From the NCBI RefSeq assembly GCF_000151105.2, contig NC_014804.1, positions 186,001-250,000 on the forward strand: DNA of 64,000 nt, read 5' to 3'. The notes under the pieces are model-generated. The model did no database searches. It was not told the origin of the DNA and saw only the letters and a list, made by a program, of their open reading frames with translations. Positions 53,477 through 62,381 of this stretch are shown piece after piece; positions within the stretch are counted from its first letter, which is position 1, and each line of letters begins with the position of its first letter. Position numbers and translations under genes: made by a program. This DNA comes from Thermococcus barophilus MP. GTDB taxonomy: Archaea > Methanobacteriota_B > Thermococci > Thermococcales > Thermococcaceae.

Positions 53477-53755
53477 TCATGTGATTTCAAACAGTGCGGC
53501 CATTTCCCCAAAAATATCGTCCATATTGATAGCTCTTTGCTGCATAACGTATATCTCCCTGACCATGTGTGGCATTAACCTCATTACAAGTGTTGTGGGA
53601 GGAGAAGGAATGCCGACAAATGCTCCCATGAGAAGGAGCGCGAAAACATTTTCTAACTCTCTTTCTTCAAACTCAAGATATTCAGTAGATTGTTGCTTAA
53701 ATGCGCTGATGAAACCTTTAATGAAGTATTTCACATTTTCCAGAATTCTCGCCAT
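53477..53755 (-). CDS. Small protein heading the ArsA/MIP18 operon
   Basis: 92 residues, no family recognised. An amphipathic N-terminus (ILENVKYFIKGFISAFKQQ) is followed by a hydrophobic stretch (VFALLLMGAFVGIPSPPTTLVMRLMPHMVREIYVMQQ) and an acidic end. No cysteine. Start behind GGTGGTAAC. It lies nine bases before the ArsA-type ATPase, so it is probably a subunit or membrane tether for it. Confidence 0.72.
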   Translation of the reverse strand: MARILENVKYFIKGFISAFKQQSTEYLEFEERELENVFALLLMGAFVGIPSPPTTLVMRLMPHMVREIYVMQQRAINMDDIFGEMAALFEIT

Positions 53756-53807
53756 GTTACCACCTCTCCAAGAAAACTAAGAAAGAAATTAAGAAATGAA
53801 AAAGACC

Positions 53808-55508
53808 TCAAGCGGCCGCGTACTCCTCGGCTGGCTTCTTCCAGGCAGCGTACCAGTCGACGACGAGGAGCAAGTTGAGGAGTAAGCCGACGACGGTAAT
53901 GAGGGACACCCAGAATCCAGGCTTAATGACTATGAGGAACCATACGAGTGCTGCTGTCACTGTAATCCACAGGAAGAGTGCGGGGATAACCACTGCCCAC
54001 TTCCATGCTCCTTCTGGCCTCTGAACCTTTGCAACCCATAGAGAAGCTGTCATCATCGCAATACTTGCCAGCATTTGGTTCATACCACTGAATGCTGGCC
54101 AGATGATAAGCCAGCTTCCACCCCAAGCCATGTAAATACCGAAAATTGCAAGGATTATTGATGCAATCCACTTGTTCTTGAGAATCTCTGGACCGTGAAC
54201 CATATCCATTATCTCCTGCCATGCGAATCTTCCCAGTCTTGTAGCTGTATCAAGGGTTGTCAATGCGAATGCTGAGACCCAAAGGCTTGCAAACACTGCA
54301 CCGGTTTTGAAGGGAATTCCTAATGCATCTTGGAGTCCGTAGGCGTAGCTCTTTGCAAATATTCCGACCTTAATTCCATGCTTCACAACCTGGATTGCAT
54401 ATTGTGCACCCCAGTTTGTTGTATCGACTGGTATGTTCATTGTCTGGAATACTTTAAGACCGTAGACTGCAATTGAAGCAATGACGATTGTTGAGAGGAA
54501 GCCCTCTGTGAACATTCCACCGTATCCAACGAGCAGTCCGTGAAGTTCATTGTCCAGCTGCTTTGACGTTGTACCAGAACCAACGATGGAGTGGAATCCA
54601 CTCAATGCACCACATGCGATTACCAGTGGAACAGTTGGCCAGAATGGTGAGGGCTTTCCACCAACAACGTTGGCTGACCACGTTGTGAATGCTGGAGCAG
54701 AGAATGTTCCAACGCCCTTGAGTCCCACGATTATGAATGCAACACCACCGAGGAGCAATCCGAACCAGAGGATGTACGCGTTAAGATAGTCTCTTGGTTG
54801 CAGGAGAACCCATACTGGGAGTGATGAAGCTATGACGATGTAAATGCCTAAGACAATCATCCATGTGTGTTTGCTTGCAGCAATGGGGAACTTGAAACCT
54901 AACCACACTGCAATTATTAGCAGAATGATTCCAATGGCAGTTCCTGCATAGAAATTGATCTTCATCTTGTACAGCAGATATCCGAGGATTATTGCATCAA
55001 TCAAGAACAGCAGTGACGCAGTGGCTGCTTCTGGAGTTCCAACGAAAATACCGGAGATAACCGCTGCGAAAGCTGCGATAACAAGTACCAGGGCAAACCA
55101 TACATAGAGCTCAAATGCCATACTTGTTCTCCTGCTCATTAGCCTGCCCGCAATCCATTGGATTGACTTACCGTCGTACCTTACGGAGGACATTAATGCT
55201 AAGTAGTCATGAACTGCACCGATGAAAACGTTTCCGAACCAAACCCAAAGCAGTGATGGAAGCCATCCCCATGCCATTGCTACCGCTGGACCAACTATTG
55301 GACCAGCTCCTGCTATTGAAGCAAAGTGGTGTCCGTAGAGTACAATTGGGTGGGCTGGGACGTAGTCGACACCATCATACAAACGGTGTGCAGGTGTTGG
55401 TCTGTTTGGATCTGCTTTAACTACTTTGTTCTGGAGGGATCTTCCATAGCTCATGTACAATCCGGCATATATCAAAGCGGCAACCAAAATAATAAGGGTG
55501 GAGTTCAT
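53808..55508 (-). CDS. cstA: Carbon starvation protein A (CstA) transporter
   Basis: About 566 residues with fifteen or more membrane segments and the CstA signatures PTPAHRLYDGVDYVPAHPIVLYGHHFASIAGAGPIVGPA, VGAVHDYLALM-type loop and GFHSIVGSGTTSKQLDNE. Bacterial CstA/BtsT take up pyruvate or peptides, so a role in pyruvate or peptide uptake fits a peptide-fermenting archaeon. The ATG at 55508 is behind GGAGGTGCTAAA. The C-terminus is rich in alanine (PAEEYAAA). Confidence 0.93.
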   Translation of the reverse strand: MNSTLIILVAALIYAGLYMSYGRSLQNKVVKADPNRPTPAHRLYDGVDYVPAHPIVLYGHHFASIAGAGPIVGPAVAMAWGWLPSLLWVWFGNVFIGAVHDYLALMSSVRYDGKSIQWIAGRLMSRRTSMAFELYVWFALVLVIAAFAAVISGIFVGTPEAATASLLFLIDAIILGYLLYKMKINFYAGTAIGIILLIIAVWLGFKFPIAASKHTWMIVLGIYIVIASSLPVWVLLQPRDYLNAYILWFGLLLGGVAFIIVGLKGVGTFSAPAFTTWSANVVGGKPSPFWPTVPLVIACGALSGFHSIVGSGTTSKQLDNELHGLLVGYGGMFTEGFLSTIVIASIAVYGLKVFQTMNIPVDTTNWGAQYAIQVVKHGIKVGIFAKSYAYGLQDALGIPFKTGAVFASLWVSAFALTTLDTATRLGRFAWQEIMDMVHGPEILKNKWIASIILAIFGIYMAWGGSWLIIWPAFSGMNQMLASIAMMTASLWVAKVQRPEGAWKWAVVIPALFLWITVTAALVWFLIVIKPGFWVSLITVVGLLLNLLLVVDWYAAWKKPAEEYAAA

Positions 55509-55687
55509 TTTAGCACCTCCGGACCAAGGTTTTATCATTTTCTATTTTTGGGCATTGGATATATAAGAGTTTTTGAGATGTTCTTGAATAAATCGAATAA
55601 AATTTGGAAGATGTTTATCTAATAAATGTCAAAAAATTTAGAGAAGTGTACCAGAAATTGAATGAAAATTGACAATTGTATAAAACT

Positions 55688-57469
55688 TCACCCTATTTCT
55701 ATTAGTGGTTGTCCTGTGTCTACGGTGTCGCCTTCTTTTATGAGGATTTTCTTTACAATGCCGTCTTTTGGTGCTGGGATTTCGTTCTCCATTTTCATTG
55801 CCTCAAGCACAAGCAAACCCTGACCAGCCTTAACCTCATCCCCCTCCCTAACAAGAATCCTCAAAACCTTACCAGGCATAGGCGCAGAAACAACACCCCC
55901 ACCAACAGACACCCGAGCTGGAACCGGGGCCGAAACCGCCGGACTTGGAGCCGTTACCGGAGCTGGAGCTGGTGCAGGTGCAGACGTTGTTGGTTGTACA
56001 GCTCTCTCCTGTACTGAAATTGCAGGCATTACAAGGTTTTCAAGCTTTACCCCTTCAATGCCAACTTCGTACTCCCTTCCACCAATGTAAATCTTGATTA
56101 TTTTGCCTTTTGGTTTCTCTTCAATAGGTTTGAGCTCTCCTTTCTCCCTCAGTTCAAAGAACTCAAGGGCAACTTGGGGGAAGAGTGCATAGGTTAGTAT
56201 GTCTTCTTCTTTCTTCAGGTATCCCTTCTCTTCAAGCTCTCTTCTGCATTTTTCGAGCACAGGCTCAAGCAAATCAGCGGGTCTGACTGTTATTGGTTCT
56301 TCATCTCCAAGGATAAGCTTTCTAATTTCCTCCTTTATTGGTGCTGGCGGCTTTCCGTAAAGCCCCCTAACGTAGTTTTTGGTTTCCTCTGTAATCATTT
56401 TGTACCTTCCGAAAAGGACATTGAAAACTGCTTGGGTTCCGATTATCTGTGAAGTGGGAGTAACTAAAGGAGGGTATCCGAGTTCTTCTCTAACCCTTGG
56501 AACTTCTTCGAGAACTTCATCGAGCTTATCCAGTGCTTTAAGCTCGCTAAGCTGTTTTATCAGATTGGAATACATCCCTCCAGGAATCTGGTGGAGCAGA
56601 ACATTTGGATCTCCGTGAAGGGCTCTCTTATTCATTAAATGCTCATATTTCTCGTCAAGGAGTTTCCTCAGGTAGCGGGAGATCTGAAAGACGAGTTTCA
56701 TATCAATTTGAGGTTTATCACTTTCTTTTAACGCATGATAAATTGTTTGTATTGCAGGTTGTGCTGTCCCGTTGGCTAAGGGATATATTGCAGTGTCTAT
56801 GAGATCTGCCCCAGCCTCTACGGCTTTTAAATACGTTGCTGATGCCAACCCGCTTGTTGCATGAGTGTGAACATTAACTTTAATACCATAGCGTTCCTTA
56901 ATCTCTTTCACGAGTTCATATGCCATTTGAGGATCTAAAAGGGCTGCCATGTCTTTGATAGTAATGTAATCCACATCAAGCTCTATCAGCTCATCCACCT
57001 TTTTCATGTAGTATTCAACTGTAAATATTGGCCCGGTGGTGTAGCATATTGCTCCTTGAACTTCTGCTCCTATCTCTTTGGCTTTTTTAATCGCTGTTTT
57101 CATGTTTCTGACGTCATTCAGTGCATCGAATATCCTGAAAATATCAATTCCATTCTTATATGCTAACTCCACGAACTTTTCTACAACGTCATCGGGATAA
57201 TGCTTATATCCAACGACGTTTTGACCTCTCAGAAGCATTTGGAGCTTTGTCTTTTTTATGTGCTCTCTTAGAGTTCTCAATCTTTCCCAAGGATCTTCTC
57301 TTAAAAACCTCAAGGCAGCATCAAAAGTTGCCCCTCCCCATACCTCCATTGAATAAAATCCTATTCTGTCCATCTTTTCGGCTATGGGAAGCATATCTTT
57401 TGTGCTCATTCTTGTTGCAATCAATGATTGGTGAGCATCTCTAAATGTTGTATCTATTATCTCAACCAT
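55688..57469 (-). CDS. oadA: Carboxyltransferase with biotin domain (pyruvate carboxylase B / oxaloacetate decarboxylase alpha)
   Basis: 593 residues: carboxyltransferase TIM barrel (DTTFRDAHQSLIATRMSTKDMLPIA start, MLLRGQNVVGYKHYPDD, KDMAALLDP with the biotin-carbamate lysine, VHTHATSGLA metal site), a middle domain, a proline/alanine linker (about 495-525) and a C-terminal biotinyl domain with VLEAMKMENEIP. It transfers carboxyl between biotin and pyruvate. Whether it works as carboxylase or Na+-linked decarboxylase depends on partners not in the window. A biotin ligase lies 1.1 kb away. Start 57469 behind GGTGATAAAA. Confidence 0.9.
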   Translation of the reverse strand: MVEIIDTTFRDAHQSLIATRMSTKDMLPIAEKMDRIGFYSMEVWGGATFDAALRFLREDPWERLRTLREHIKKTKLQMLLRGQNVVGYKHYPDDVVEKFVELAYKNGIDIFRIFDALNDVRNMKTAIKKAKEIGAEVQGAICYTTGPIFTVEYYMKKVDELIELDVDYITIKDMAALLDPQMAYELVKEIKERYGIKVNVHTHATSGLASATYLKAVEAGADLIDTAIYPLANGTAQPAIQTIYHALKESDKPQIDMKLVFQISRYLRKLLDEKYEHLMNKRALHGDPNVLLHQIPGGMYSNLIKQLSELKALDKLDEVLEEVPRVREELGYPPLVTPTSQIIGTQAVFNVLFGRYKMITEETKNYVRGLYGKPPAPIKEEIRKLILGDEEPITVRPADLLEPVLEKCRRELEEKGYLKKEEDILTYALFPQVALEFFELREKGELKPIEEKPKGKIIKIYIGGREYEVGIEGVKLENLVMPAISVQERAVQPTTSAPAPAPAPVTAPSPAVSAPVPARVSVGGGVVSAPMPGKVLRILVREGDEVKAGQGLLVLEAMKMENEIPAPKDGIVKKILIKEGDTVDTGQPLIEIG

Positions 57470-57513
57470 TTTTATCACCGCTATTGTTTTTATTCAATAT
57501 AACCAGTGAGTAG

Positions 57514-57548
57514 GGTATAAAACCTCTTTGAACAAGCTTTTGTTCAAA
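57514..57548. promoter_or_regulatory. Promoter of the biotin carboxyltransferase gene with a 9-bp palindrome
   Basis: On the minus strand the TATA box GGTTTTATACCC lies at 57514-57525. Just upstream of it TTTGAACAA (57527-57535), GCTT, TTGTTCAAA (57540-57548) forms a perfect 9-bp inverted repeat. Its place before the TATA box suits an activator or repressor site. The rest of 57549-57648 is AT-rich with no gene. Confidence 0.55.
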
Positions 57549-57648
57549 AGGAGCTTTATTTGAAAATTTTCTTGTCACTTAAAAAATCAATTTGTAGGTT
57601 TTTATGTGTTTTTGGACAAATTTGGATAAAAGTAAAAGAAGAGCAGCT

Positions 57649-58494
57649 TTAAATCAGTCCTTCAGCTTTTGCGGCTTCTTCAGGCTCTTCATTGCGGTGG
57701 ATTACCCGGAGTATAGCTTTAATCATGGGTTCTGGATTTTCACGCTGGAATATGTTTCTACCAACGACTGCTCCAGCCCCTCCAGCTTCAATAACTTCGT
57801 AAACGACCTTTAGGAATTCAAGAGGGTTTTTAGCTTTTGCTCCCCCACTTAGGAGGACGGGAACACCAGCGGCAGCATCGACAACTTTGGCAAATGTCTC
57901 TTTTGAACCTGTCCAGTATGTTTTGATCATATCGGCACCCATCTCAGCAGCTGCTCTTGCTCCATACATAACAACCCTATAATCTTCTTTTTTGCCGTAT
58001 TTTTCGTTGATGTAGGGTCCTCTTGGATAAGAAAACTGAACAACAGGCAATCCAAAATCATGTGCAATGCTTGCAACCTCTGCAAACTGCTTCATCATTA
58101 TATCTTCATAGGGTGAACCCCAGTAAACTGTTGCTGCAACTGCATCTGCCCCAAGTTTAATTGCATCTTCAACAAAGCCGAGAGGGCTCTGTAAAAATTG
58201 GTCTTCTTTTGGTCTCAGATTGGTCTTGCTTGTGAGCTTAACCATTAAACCAACATTTGGATTCAAAACATCTCCACTTACCCTTGCAATTCCCGGAAGC
58301 AGCATAACACCATCTACTCCAGCCCTAATTACTTTTTTGAGAATTACTCTGGGGTTTACGTGTTCCCAGACTTCAGTAAAATCTTCTGGACCATGTTCAA
58401 ATCCATGATCCATGGCAAATATTAAAGCTCTGCCGTCTCTTCTGAAGAACCTTCTGAGCCTTCTCCTAATCCCAATATTTTGAAATGCTTCCAT
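57649..58494 (-). CDS. fba: Fructose-1,6-bisphosphate aldolase (archaeal class I)
   Basis: 281 residues of the DhnA-type archaeal aldolase: [19 protein letters not shown], the TIM-barrel strands [12 protein letters not shown] and [11 protein letters not shown], the Schiff-base lysine in [16 protein letters not shown], and [16 protein letters not shown] with [12 protein letters not shown] for phosphate binding. It makes and splits fructose-1,6-bisphosphate in glycolysis and gluconeogenesis. ATG 58494 is behind AAGGTGATT, part of a sequence like the Thermococcales glycolytic motif. Confidence 0.95.
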   Translation of the reverse strand: MEAFQNIGIRRRLRRFFRRDGRALIFAMDHGFEHGPEDFTEVWEHVNPRVILKKVIRAGVDGVMLLPGIARVSGDVLNPNVGLMVKLTSKTNLRPKEDQFLQSPLGFVEDAIKLGADAVAATVYWGSPYEDIMMKQFAEVASIAHDFGLPVVQFSYPRGPYINEKYGKKEDYRVVMYGARAAAEMGADMIKTYWTGSKETFAKVVDAAAGVPVLLSGGAKAKNPLEFLKVVYEVIEAGGAGAVVGRNIFQRENPEPMIKAILRVIHRNEEPEEAAKAEGLI

Positions 58495-58497
58495 ACT

Positions 58498-58514
58498 AAT
58501 CACCTTGGGTGATA
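58498..58514. promoter_or_regulatory. Motif like the Thermococcales glycolytic operator (TGM)
   Basis: On the minus strand TATCAC, five bases, GTGATT matches the TGM consensus TATCAC-N5-GTGATA at 11 of 12 fixed bases. It lies after a TATA-like AAAGCTTAAATTC (near 58530-58543), the arrangement where the regulator TrmBL1/Tgr represses glycolytic genes. One half coincides with the ribosome binding site, which weakens the case. Confidence 0.4.
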
Positions 58515-58588
58515 TAGTTATTTTTTGAATTTAAGCTTTGCCGTATAAGTTAAATTGGCTAAGCCATGAAATTTTCTTGGTGGTGTTT

Positions 58589-59338
58589 GTGCTTGATATC
58601 AATACAGAGATTATAGGGAGGAAGGTTATTTATCTTCAAGAGGTGGAGTCAACCAATGAGCTTGCCAAGAAAATAGCTCCCCAAGAGGAGGAAGGAACTA
58701 TAATTGTTGCAGATATTCAGAGAAGGGGGAGGGGCAGGAAACTTAGAAAATGGATTTCTCCAAAAGGTGGACTATGGATGAGTGTTATTTTAAAGCCCAA
58801 TGTACATCTAGTGCACATAACGAAGCTTGTATTTGTTTCTGCACTTGCAGTTGTTGAAACTTTGGCGGAATTCGGAATTGAAGGAAAGATTAAATGGCCA
58901 AATGATGTCCTTGTCAATAGGAAAAAAATTTGCGGGATTTTAAGTGAAGGAAAATATTCAACGGATAGTGTGGAGTATGTGGTTCTTGGTATCGGGTTGA
59001 ATGTTAACAACGAAATTCCAGTGGATTTGCTGGATGTTGCGATATCCATGAAGGATGTACTGGGGTTTAGAGTTCCGCTTGTTGAGGTTTTTAGAAATCT
59101 TTTGGAAAAGCTGGACAAGTGGTATTTGAGATATCTTGATGGACAATACGCCCTCATATTGGAAGAATGGAAAGCTTACAGTGCTGTCATTGGAAAGGAA
59201 GTTAGAATTGTTGGGGATAATGAGGAGATCATCGGCACTGCGGTTGATGTAAGCGATGACGGGTCTCTTATCATTGCATTAAAGGATGGTACACTAAAGA
59301 AAATTTACTATGGGGATGTTTCCCTTAGATTTTCCTGA
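58589..59338 (+). CDS. birA: Biotin-protein ligase (BirA type, no DNA-binding domain)
   Basis: About 249 residues. The catalytic domain has QEVESTNELAKKI, the biotinyl-AMP loop QRRGRGRKLRKWISPKGGLWMSVIL, and IKWPNDVLVNRKKICGILSE with the biotin lysine; a small SH3-like C-domain follows (GKEVRIVGDNEEIIGTAVDVSDDGSLIIAL). It lacks the N-terminal HTH, so it is not a repressor. It should biotinylate the carrier domain of oadA. GTG 58589 behind GGTGGTG is preferred to an upstream TTG at 58538, which overlaps the promoter region. Confidence 0.9.
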   Translation: MLDINTEIIGRKVIYLQEVESTNELAKKIAPQEEEGTIIVADIQRRGRGRKLRKWISPKGGLWMSVILKPNVHLVHITKLVFVSALAVVETLAEFGIEGKIKWPNDVLVNRKKICGILSEGKYSTDSVEYVVLGIGLNVNNEIPVDLLDVAISMKDVLGFRVPLVEVFRNLLEKLDKWYLRYLDGQYALILEEWKAYSAVIGKEVRIVGDNEEIIGTAVDVSDDGSLIIALKDGTLKKIYYGDVSLRFS

Positions 59339-59385
59339 GTTACCTAAGTTATTATATCAATTGTCGAAGTGCTATTAGGCATAAT

Positions 59386-59402
59386 GGAAAATTTAATATA
59401 CC
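59386..59402 (+). promoter_or_regulatory. Promoter of the Glt-type symporter gene
   Basis: AAAATTTAATATACCCA is a BRE/TATA match 62-79 bases before the ATG. The leader includes AAGGAGGC and the functional ribosome binding site AGAGGTGAATAGCC. Confidence 0.6.
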
Positions 59403-59464
59403 CAGCGAACATAACTGTCAACTGCCGCCTATTGAAGGAGGCATGTGGGTAGAGGTGAATAGCC

Positions 59465-60751
59465 ATGGCACAGAAGGGTATTTTGAGGACATATCTTGAC
59501 ATTCCAGTGCTTCAGAAAATCTTCGCAGGACTAATTCTGGGTGTTATTGTTGGTCTTGTCTTGGGATCCTTGGGGTATGCAGATGCAGTGAAGACGTACA
59601 TCAAGCCCTTTGGTGACATCTTTGTCAGACTGCTGAAGATGTTAGTGATGCCCATAGTCTTTGCATCCCTTGTCGTGGGTGCAGCAAGCATAAGTCCAGC
59701 AAGACTTGGAAGGGTTGGAGTTAAAATTGTCATTTATTATCTGCTTACATCAGCATTTGCAGTAACACTTGGTATAATAATGGCAAGAATCTTCAAACCT
59801 GGGCTTGGGCTCCAATTAGCCACTGGAGCTAAATTCCAAGCAAAGCAGGCGCCTTCTATGGTTCAGACTTTGCTTAACATAATTCCAAAGAATCCATTTG
59901 GAGCCTTGGCTAACGGGCAAGTACTTCCTACAATATTCTTCGCGATAGTTTTGGGTATTGCACTGACGTACTTAATGAACAGCAAGGATGAATTTGTGAA
60001 GGACAGCGCCAACACACTTTTCAAGGCAATAAACGGTCTCGCGGAGGCTATGTACAAGATTGTTGGTGGTGTCATGCAGTATGCTCCAATAGGTGTTTTT
60101 GCATTGATTGCTTATGTTATGGCGGAGCAGGGAGTTAAGGTCGTTGGTCAGCTGGCAAAAGTGGTTGTTGCAGTGTATCTCGGCTTGATCCTTCAGATTG
60201 TCTTGGTGTACTTTGTGCTCCTCAAGATCTTTGGACTCGATCCAATTAAGTTCATCAAGAAAGCTAAGGATGCTATGATTACTGCATTCGTTACAAGAAG
60301 CTCAAGCGGTACTTTACCAGTTACAATGAGAGTCGCTGATGAAGAGATGGGAATAAGCAAGGGTATCTACTCATTCACACTTCCACTTGGTGCAACAATC
60401 AACATGGATGGAACAGCTCTGTACCAGGGTGTCTGTACATTCTTCATAGCCCTTGCAATAGGTCAGCACCTCACCATCGGACAGCAGCTCACAATAGTTC
60501 TCACAGCAGTTCTTGCATCAATTGGTACAGCTGGTGTTCCCGGAGCTGGTGCGATAATGCTTGCAATGGTTCTCCAGAGCGTTGGGCTTCCGTTGACAGA
60601 TCCAAGTGTTGCTGCAGCATATGCAATGATCCTTGGTATTGACGCTATCTTAGACATGGGAAGAACAATGGTCAACGTTACAGGAGACCTTACAGGTACC
60701 ACAATTGTGGCAAAGACTGAAGGGGAGCTTGACTTGAGCAAGTGGCAGTGA
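59465..60751 (+). CDS. gltP: Glutamate/aspartate:Na+ symporter (GltPh type)
   Basis: 428 residues, the length of the structurally known GltPh and GltTk. It has eight membrane segments, the first re-entrant hairpin with [12 protein letters not shown] (the SSSxTLP motif), the Na+-site [14 protein letters not shown], and the second hairpin [14 protein letters not shown] followed by [16 protein letters not shown] with the substrate-binding Asp, Asn and conserved residues. It takes up aspartate or related dicarboxylates with sodium. Monocistronic. Confidence 0.95.
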   Translation: MAQKGILRTYLDIPVLQKIFAGLILGVIVGLVLGSLGYADAVKTYIKPFGDIFVRLLKMLVMPIVFASLVVGAASISPARLGRVGVKIVIYYLLTSAFAVTLGIIMARIFKPGLGLQLATGAKFQAKQAPSMVQTLLNIIPKNPFGALANGQVLPTIFFAIVLGIALTYLMNSKDEFVKDSANTLFKAINGLAEAMYKIVGGVMQYAPIGVFALIAYVMAEQGVKVVGQLAKVVVAVYLGLILQIVLVYFVLLKIFGLDPIKFIKKAKDAMITAFVTRSSSGTLPVTMRVADEEMGISKGIYSFTLPLGATINMDGTALYQGVCTFFIALAIGQHLTIGQQLTIVLTAVLASIGTAGVPGAGAIMLAMVLQSVGLPLTDPSVAAAYAMILGIDAILDMGRTMVNVTGDLTGTTIVAKTEGELDLSKWQ

Positions 60752-60866
60752 TAGTGTTCCTGTTTTCTTTCTTGCTCCCTATTTTCTCTTTATGAATTAA
60801 GGGATAATGTTAAATACTCAAACATAACGCTACTTCTTAGGACATTAATAATGGGGGTAATGAGGA

Positions 60867-62303
60867 ATGAAAAAGTTGGGTATTTTGGTAATAATCCTCC
60901 TTTTGGGTGTCTCAATAGCTTATGCTCAGGAGGTTCCGTTTTATAAGGAGGAGTTTGTATTCACAATTAAGGTTTTGGACAATGGGAATGCTCAAATAAC
61001 CTTAAAAACCTCTTGGCTTGAACCTAAGGATGAGATACAGAAGCAGATTGAGCAAATTCTAAATCAAACAAATCTAACAAAAGAAGAGGCTATAAAGAAG
61101 TATGAAAAAGAGCAGCTTGACAGGTATATAGCGAGCCTTGCTAACTATGGCATAAAGACCACTAATCAAAGTCTAAAAATTCTGGGAATCGATGAAGGAA
61201 AGAATTTAACGGTTGTGTTTACGGCTATTGCTGAGAAGTTTGCCAGATATTACTCATACGATGGCTACTGGGAAATCGTGGTTGATCCAACACGAGGTTA
61301 CGGCACTGCTCCAATACCTGATACGGGTCTTCCATATAAGGTTGAGCTTCACAATATCTTCATAATTGAGCTTCCTCAAGATGCCAAGCTTTTGGAGTAT
61401 CCAAAACCCATAACAAGAGAATACAATCAAAGTAAATTCTATGTGAGGTCAAAAGTTGAGGGGAACAAAATAATTGTAACTTCAGATATTTACCTTGAAC
61501 CTTATCTGAGACCAGAAGGCTTTAAAGCACTTTTTGGTGATTACAACACATTCTATGTTAGATACACAACACCAAAACCAGGAGAAGAGGGACAGTACCA
61601 GAAAGTGGTCTCCGAGTGGTACTTGAGAGCTGAAGTTCTGCCGAATGGAACGACTAATTTGTTCATAAAGGACACATATATCGAACCAAAAGACCAAGTT
61701 GAGCTCAGGAAGCTCCAGATAAAGCTGATGGGCGTTCAAAATGTTACAGATTTAATTCTCCAGAATAATATTAAAGCCTTAGGAGGGCAGGGAATTAAAG
61801 TGGAAAACGCAAATGCAAAAATTATTGGTTTGAACGAAACGGGTCCACTTATCATTGAAGCTAATTATGTTGTCCAGAACTTCACAAAAAAAGTTAACGG
61901 AACCTATGAATATTCTTTTGATCCAACTCTTGGATACTCACTTTACAATATAGGCTACAGGGCTCAGAATGAGATAAACCAAACCCTAAAGTTAGAACTC
62001 ATACTCCCAACTGATGCCAAAATAGTTGAAGTTCCTCAGAACATAACGAGGGAACTCAAGGGTAACAGATTCACTTTAACTACACTGGTTAATGGAAATA
62101 AAATCTCAATAACAGCAAATGTCTTTATCAGATATGGTGCCCATCAGGAAGATGTCCAGAAACTTCTTGCGAATATCAGCAGAGCATACATTAGATTTAC
62201 ACTTCCGGAAGCTTCTCAGGGACTTAACTATAAGCAAGTAGGGGCAGCAGTTGGTGCACTTGTGCTCATAGGGGCAGCAGTATTCTTGATTAGGCGGAGA
62301 TGA
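60867..62303 (+). CDS. Exported membrane-anchored protein with an internal duplication
   Basis: 478 residues: signal peptide MKKLGILVIILLLGVSIAYA, two homologous extracellular halves (about 28-245 and 250-455) and a C-terminal membrane helix GAAVGALVLIGAAVFLIRRR. The halves align, for example LPQDAKLLEYPKPITREYN with LPTDAKIVEVPQNITRELK and VEGNKIIVTSDIYLEPY with VNGNKISITANVFIRYG. Many N-x-T/S sites suggest N-glycosylation. No enzyme motif is seen; a surface-layer-associated role is likely. TATA-like GTTAAATACTC lies near 60808-60818. Confidence 0.78.
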   Translation: MKKLGILVIILLLGVSIAYAQEVPFYKEEFVFTIKVLDNGNAQITLKTSWLEPKDEIQKQIEQILNQTNLTKEEAIKKYEKEQLDRYIASLANYGIKTTNQSLKILGIDEGKNLTVVFTAIAEKFARYYSYDGYWEIVVDPTRGYGTAPIPDTGLPYKVELHNIFIIELPQDAKLLEYPKPITREYNQSKFYVRSKVEGNKIIVTSDIYLEPYLRPEGFKALFGDYNTFYVRYTTPKPGEEGQYQKVVSEWYLRAEVLPNGTTNLFIKDTYIEPKDQVELRKLQIKLMGVQNVTDLILQNNIKALGGQGIKVENANAKIIGLNETGPLIIEANYVVQNFTKKVNGTYEYSFDPTLGYSLYNIGYRAQNEINQTLKLELILPTDAKIVEVPQNITRELKGNRFTLTTLVNGNKISITANVFIRYGAHQEDVQKLLANISRAYIRFTLPEASQGLNYKQVGAAVGALVLIGAAVFLIRRR

Positions 62304-62381
62304 CAATCTTTTCTTTTTTAATGTTTTTATTAACGCTACCATTATATATCTCTGTTACAAATTTCTTTTCAGGTGATAGAA

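Noticed and set aside
53461-53477. TATCAC-N5-GTGATT, resembling the glycolytic operator, between the ArsA gene and its upstream neighbour
   Set aside because: One half is the ribosome binding site of the ATPase and the other is the coding end of the previous gene (codons for I and T before TGA). It lies inside an operon, not at a promoter.
59443-59499. 18-codon frame overlapping the symporter start (possible leader peptide)
   Set aside because: The AAGGAGG is only one base from its ATG, too close for use, while the symporter has its own well-spaced GAGGTG.
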